Notes under the pieces: generated by a model | What the model was told of the DNA's origin: nothing | Database searches by the model: none | Seen by the model: only the letters and a program-made list of their open reading frames with translations | NCBI RefSeq assembly: GCF_001543175.1 | Contig: NZ_CP014161.1 | Location: 248,001-312,000 of the forward strand | DNA: 64,000 bases | Reading direction: 5' to 3' | Origin: Aerococcus urinae | Lineage (GTDB): Bacteria > Bacillota > Bacilli > Lactobacillales > Aerococcaceae | Made by a program: the position numbers and the translations under genes | In this document: piece after piece, positions 61,035 through 64,000 of the stretch | Layout: each line of letters begins with the position of its first letter | Numbering within the stretch: the stretch's first letter is position 1

Positions 61035-62057
61035 CTAGCCTTTATCGGCTGATTCTTCTTCGTCGATAGTGAGTTGGTAATGTTCATCGCCGAGTTGATT
61101 GACCATGTATTTATCGATATAGGAGAGGGCTTTGATAAAGTCGGAGCCGGAAAATTCATGCTTACCGCCAGGAATCATTTCTAAATGGGCCTTGGGGAAA
61201 AGCTCGGCAGCCTTTTGGGCGTAGACTGGGGGAACGAGGACATCATCTTCCCCATGGACAATGAGAACTGGGCCAGGATAGGAAGTAATAATGTCTTCCA
61301 CATCCACCTTAAGCATGTCTTCGATATAGTAACGGCTAACCGATACCCCCATGATATCAATGGAGTCAGGAATTTCTTCCTTGTCAGGGACAAAGTCGTG
61401 GACTAGGCTGGGCATATTGAAGGCGGGGTAGAGTAGGATCATGCCTTGGATATCCTCAGGGTGCTTAGCTGCCATCATAGTAGCCACGAGACCGCCCTGG
61501 CTATCTCCCAATAGGTAAGTTTGACTGGAGTCAATTGCTTTATAGTCAGTGAGCTTTTGATAGATTGCCTCCAGATCAGCCAGTTCAGTTAACACAGTCA
61601 TATCGGAAAAGTCACCATCACTGCTATTTAGGGGAGCCCCACCGATAAAGTCAAAAACATAGGCGGCTACCCCACGTTTAGCCAAATGGGTGGCGTAAGG
61701 GGTGGTGGTGAGATCGGTTTGGTTAATCCCGTGGGCGAGAATGGTCAAAGGCCAGGATTCTTGGTCGCCCTTGGGCAAGAAGAGCTTACCGTGTATTTTA
61801 AAACCATCCCGTACGACATTTAATTCATATTGAACATAGTCCTCAGTCTGACTCAAAACGGTTAACTGGTCCAGTTCAGTCGTTTGGTCACTGGCTGGCT
61901 TTGTTTCATTCTTTTGATCAGTTTGTGGGGGCTTACTTGCTGTTTCTGCTTGGCCTTCCTGGCTAGCCTGCTTCGGGTCAGTGGAATCTGGTTTTTGACC
62001 ACAGGCAAAGAGCAGACCGGTCATTAAGAGTAGGAGTAATTTTTTTATTGTCATCAT
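61035..62057 (-). CDS. Alpha/beta-hydrolase lipoprotein (cinnamoyl/feruloyl esterase-like)
   Basis: Surface lipoprotein of 340 aa with signal MMTIKKLLLLLMTGLLFAC (lipobox LFAC), a Gln/Thr/Lys-rich linker (residues about 22-62), then an alpha/beta-hydrolase. HGINQTDLTTTPYA marks the oxyanion region, the nucleophile is in LLGDSQGGLVATMMA, the Asp is in VHGEDDVLVPP and the His in GKHEFSGSDF. The fold is like Lactobacillus/Butyrivibrio cinnamoyl esterases, but the substrate is not determined. Same strand as, and just downstream of, the ThrE-like genes. Confidence 0.85.
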   Translation of the reverse strand: MMTIKKLLLLLMTGLLFACGQKPDSTDPKQASQEGQAETASKPPQTDQKNETKPASDQTTELDQLTVLSQTEDYVQYELNVVRDGFKIHGKLFLPKGDQESWPLTILAHGINQTDLTTTPYATHLAKRGVAAYVFDFIGGAPLNSSDGDFSDMTVLTELADLEAIYQKLTDYKAIDSSQTYLLGDSQGGLVATMMAAKHPEDIQGMILLYPAFNMPSLVHDFVPDKEEIPDSIDIMGVSVSRYYIEDMLKVDVEDIITSYPGPVLIVHGEDDVLVPPVYAQKAAELFPKAHLEMIPGGKHEFSGSDFIKALSYIDKYMVNQLGDEHYQLTIDEEESADKG

Positions 62058-62072
62058 GATCCTTCCTTATTT

Positions 62073-62570
62073 TTAATGCTTACGGAATAAGGCCCGCACA
62101 CGTTTACGGTTATCCCGGCGAATATACTTGGCTGAAGTGGTCCGGTTCCCTAGGTAACTGATACTAGAAACGGTAAAAATAGCTAAACCGATAGCCACAG
62201 TACTCATAAAGGTCTCTAGCAATTGACTAGAAAACAAGTCAAAGTCGCGTTGAAAAAGATAGAGAGCAGTCCGGTAAAGTCCCCCACCAGGGACGATGGG
62301 AATAAAACCCGGAATGAAAAACAAGGTCACTGGTTGGTGGAAACGATTGGCTGCCCACTGGGACATCGCGGCAATGACTAGGCTGGCCCAATAAGAGGAC
62401 CAGACTGGAGTCGAACCCGCTAGGACCTGGGTGAAGTAGTAGGTTAACCAGCCAAACATCCCAATCAAGGAGACTTGGAAAATCATTCTTTTCGGTACCT
62501 CAAAGACATAGGCGCAAAAAAAGCCTACGGTCAGTGAAAAAAAGGCATGGTAAAGAAATAAAGCAATCAT
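62073..62570 (-). CDS. ThrE-type exporter, small subunit (DUF3815)
   Basis: Membrane protein of 165 aa, equivalent to the C-terminal half of the Corynebacterium threonine/serine exporter ThrE. It has five hydrophobic segments and the motif FFIPGFIPIVPGGGLYRTA. Split two-gene forms are common in Firmicutes. Its start overlaps the stop codon of the larger partner. The substrate may be threonine/serine or a small dicarboxylate, as in related proteins. Confidence 0.85.
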   Translation of the reverse strand: MIALFLYHAFFSLTVGFFCAYVFEVPKRMIFQVSLIGMFGWLTYYFTQVLAGSTPVWSSYWASLVIAAMSQWAANRFHQPVTLFFIPGFIPIVPGGGLYRTALYLFQRDFDLFSSQLLETFMSTVAIGLAIFTVSSISYLGNRTTSAKYIRRDNRKRVRALFRKH

Positions 62571-63349
62571 ATAAAGACTCCTTCTAAGATAAGAAAGGCG
62601 ATGATTGAACCCAGGGCTAGACTGCCCGCAGTGAGAAGGGCTTCCACTAAACGGGAAGAGCCGGCGATGAAATCCTCGTGGAAAAGGTCACGGACAGCGG
62701 TGGTGAAGGGCGTTCCTGGCACTAGGGGCATGAGAGAGGCGATCACCACGGTTCCGCTGGCTAAATCAGGCCACAGATACATCTGAAATAGGTGGGGTAG
62801 GAGAGTGACGACACTTGCTTGAATGACATTGGTAAAGAAAGTCCCAAAATTAAAGCGGTTACCAGCTAGAAATAAAAGCGCCAAGACTAGGCCATTAATA
62901 GCTGCCGTTAAGCCTTCAAAGGGACCACCATCAAAAAGAAAGGTAAAGCAAAAAGTCATTCCCCATATTCCCAAGGCCGCACGGTTAGGATTATAGAGGT
63001 TACGTCCCGAACGAATGTCCAATAAGAGGGTATAAGTTTGGTCAATGTCTAGCTGACCTTGGACGAAATAATCAGTTATCCGGGTCACTTGCCCAATTTT
63101 ATTGAGATTATTGCTGTGGCTGGTGATCCGTTTCACCCCCATATAAGCTCCGCTCTCAAATTTAGGATCGTCGATAATGGCCAATAAATTGGTTGAAAAA
63201 GAACAGCCGACCGCAAAAGCCGCCTGGGAAAGACTAAGAATCTTATTCATGGTATCTTCTACCCGATAAGATTCTGCCTGACTTTCACACATAATTTGTC
63301 CGGCAAGTAAGGCTAATTCTAAGAGTTTTTTGACTTGCTGTTGCCCCAT
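62567..63349 (-). CDS. ThrE-type exporter, large subunit (DUF1212)
   Basis: About 260 aa; an N-terminal soluble helical part (LLELALLAGQIMCESQAESYRVEDTM) typical of the DUF1212/ThrE N-terminal region is followed by about five membrane helices and the loop LMPLVPGTPFTTAVRDLFHEDF. Together with the overlapping downstream gene it forms a ThrE-like exporter. Several in-frame starts (63349, 63355, GTG 63358) are close together; AGAAAG upstream fits the first best. Confidence 0.87.
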   Translation of the reverse strand: MGQQQVKKLLELALLAGQIMCESQAESYRVEDTMNKILSLSQAAFAVGCSFSTNLLAIIDDPKFESGAYMGVKRITSHSNNLNKIGQVTRITDYFVQGQLDIDQTYTLLLDIRSGRNLYNPNRAALGIWGMTFCFTFLFDGGPFEGLTAAINGLVLALLFLAGNRFNFGTFFTNVIQASVVTLLPHLFQMYLWPDLASGTVVIASLMPLVPGTPFTTAVRDLFHEDFIAGSSRLVEALLTAGSLALGSIIAFLILEGVFI

Positions 63350-63420
63350 AGACATCACTTTCTAATGGTATTTGCCCTTGTGCTTGGCAGAGGTGAAGTG
63401 GCCTGATCCGATTACTAGTA

Positions 63421-64000
63421 TCATTCTTTTAGTAAGTTAGCAATCACTTGGGCGACCCCATCTTCTTTGTTACTAGGTGCTAGGTAGTTTGCCTGGTTTT
63501 TGACCAATTGACTGGCATTAGCCATGGCATAAGAATATTTTACCGGGTGGAACATGGAAATATCATTATGAGAGTCGCCGATGGTGAGTATTTCATCGCT
63601 TTGATAGCCTTTAGACTGGGCGTAGGCCATTAAAGCATTGCCCTTAGTGGCATCACGCTGGGTAATTTCTAAATTATCAGGTCCAGAAGAAGAGACCGCT
63701 AATTCCGGATGACTATCAAAATGCTCAATAAATTGTTGGAGAATAGCATGGTCTTCAGAAAAGACCATGACTTTTAAGGCAGGCTCATTTTCTCCATTAA
63801 TATAGTCTTTAATATCACGGATATAATTGGTATCAAAGATAAATTGGGCCGCGCTTGCCATGGCCTTGGGATCGCCCTGGCTGATGGCTTTAATTTGGTC
63901 GGCGAAAGTTTCCGGATTATAGAGATAGTATTGGTTTTGGGTCATAATGGAATAATTAATGCTGTAATAGTTAAAGTAATCCAGCAGTTCACTAAGGAGT
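63421..64000 (-). CDS. Cof-type HAD phosphatase, partial (5' end outside window)
   Basis: C-terminal part of a haloacid-dehalogenase superfamily phosphatase of the Cof/YwpJ type. The cap-domain tail and the motif-III/IV region TKGNALMAYAQSKG and ILTIGDSHNDISMF are present. The reading frame continues without a stop from the Met at 63945 to base 64000 (upstream residues include LLSELLDYFNYYSINYSI), so the apparent start at 63945 is not the real one. Motif I (DxDGT) lies outside. Probable substrate: sugar phosphates or flavin/PLP phosphates; unknown. Confidence 0.88.
   Translation of the reverse strand, partial: LLSELLDYFNYYSINYSIMTQNQYYLYNPETFADQIKAISQGDPKAMASAAQFIFDTNYIRDIKDYINGENEPALKVMVFSEDHAILQQFIEHFDSHPELAVSSSGPDNLEITQRDATKGNALMAYAQSKGYQSDEILTIGDSHNDISMFHPVKYSYAMANASQLVKNQANYLAPSNKEDGVAQVIANLLKE

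Noticed and set aside
63421-63945. A short complete 174-aa protein starting at 63945
   Set aside because: The frame is open to the end of the window and the residues upstream continue a HAD cap domain, so it is the truncated end of a longer gene.
1-64000. CRISPR arrays, tRNA or rRNA genes, insertion sequences, prophage genes
   Set aside because: No regularly spaced repeats, no tRNA-like or rRNA-like sequences, no transposase or integrase genes were seen on reading the window.

Overview
The window comes from a low-GC Gram-positive bacterium, almost certainly in the order Lactobacillales. The supporting signs are strong AGGAGG-type ribosome binding sites, frequent TTG/GTG starts, short terminator hairpins, a CcpA-type cre site, Zur-type operators, a polyhistidine-triad surface protein, and AdcA-like and Opp-like lipoproteins. 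A beta-glucuronidase next to a leucyl aminopeptidase and a citrulline/carbamoyl-phosphate module would fit Aerococcus or a relative; that genus is an inference. I see no rRNA, tRNA, CRISPR array, insertion sequence or phage gene.

Layout. 1-7.8 kb: edge of a DUF1846 gene, a GH2 beta-glucuronidase, then a zinc-binding lipoprotein and a giant histidine-triad protein behind a promoter flanked by two Zur boxes. 8-15.5 kb: lipoate ligase, a two-gene ABC exporter, a two-component system, a DUF2316 protein, a glutathionyl-hydroquinone reductase, and a CofE-like ligase with no F420 pathway in sight. 15.5-22 kb: nickel-pincer cofactor genes (larC split by a -1 frameshift, larE, larB) and a DMT transporter, bracketed by two paralogous double-HTH AraC regulators. 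22.3-31.2 kb: ornithine carbamoyltransferase, an AGCS sodium symporter, a ClpB-like protein with a degenerate second ATPase, two tandem ornithine-cyclodeaminase-type (TIGR00300) paralogues and carbamate kinase. Together these could turn citrulline into proline, ammonia, CO2 and ATP; this is the best candidate here for an undescribed system. 31.2-34.4 kb: metE-metF on the minus strand.

34.7-57.3 kb is a nearly complete anaerobic cobalamin pathway on the plus strand in two blocks. The first block (cblS, cobU, cobS, cobC, cobD, cbiB, cblT, an oppA-like gene) covers nucleotide-loop assembly and alpha-ribazole salvage. A cobalamin riboswitch with an unusual loop-loop complementary expression platform separates it from the second block (flavodoxin, cbiA-C-D-E-T-F-G-H-J, cobA, cbiK, cbiL, cbiP, pduO-type adenosyltransferase, precorrin-2 dehydrogenase, hemC, hemD). 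The window has no cobT, no cbiMNQO cobalt transporter and no hemA/hemL/hemB. CbiP lacks the glutaminase nucleophile cysteine, and CobA has an altered SAM-loop motif plus a C-terminal extension.

57.4-64 kb is ordinary chromosomal content: an esterase, leucyl aminopeptidase, nucleoside hydrolase, an alpha/beta-hydrolase lipoprotein, a split ThrE-type exporter, and a Cof-type HAD phosphatase cut by the window edge.
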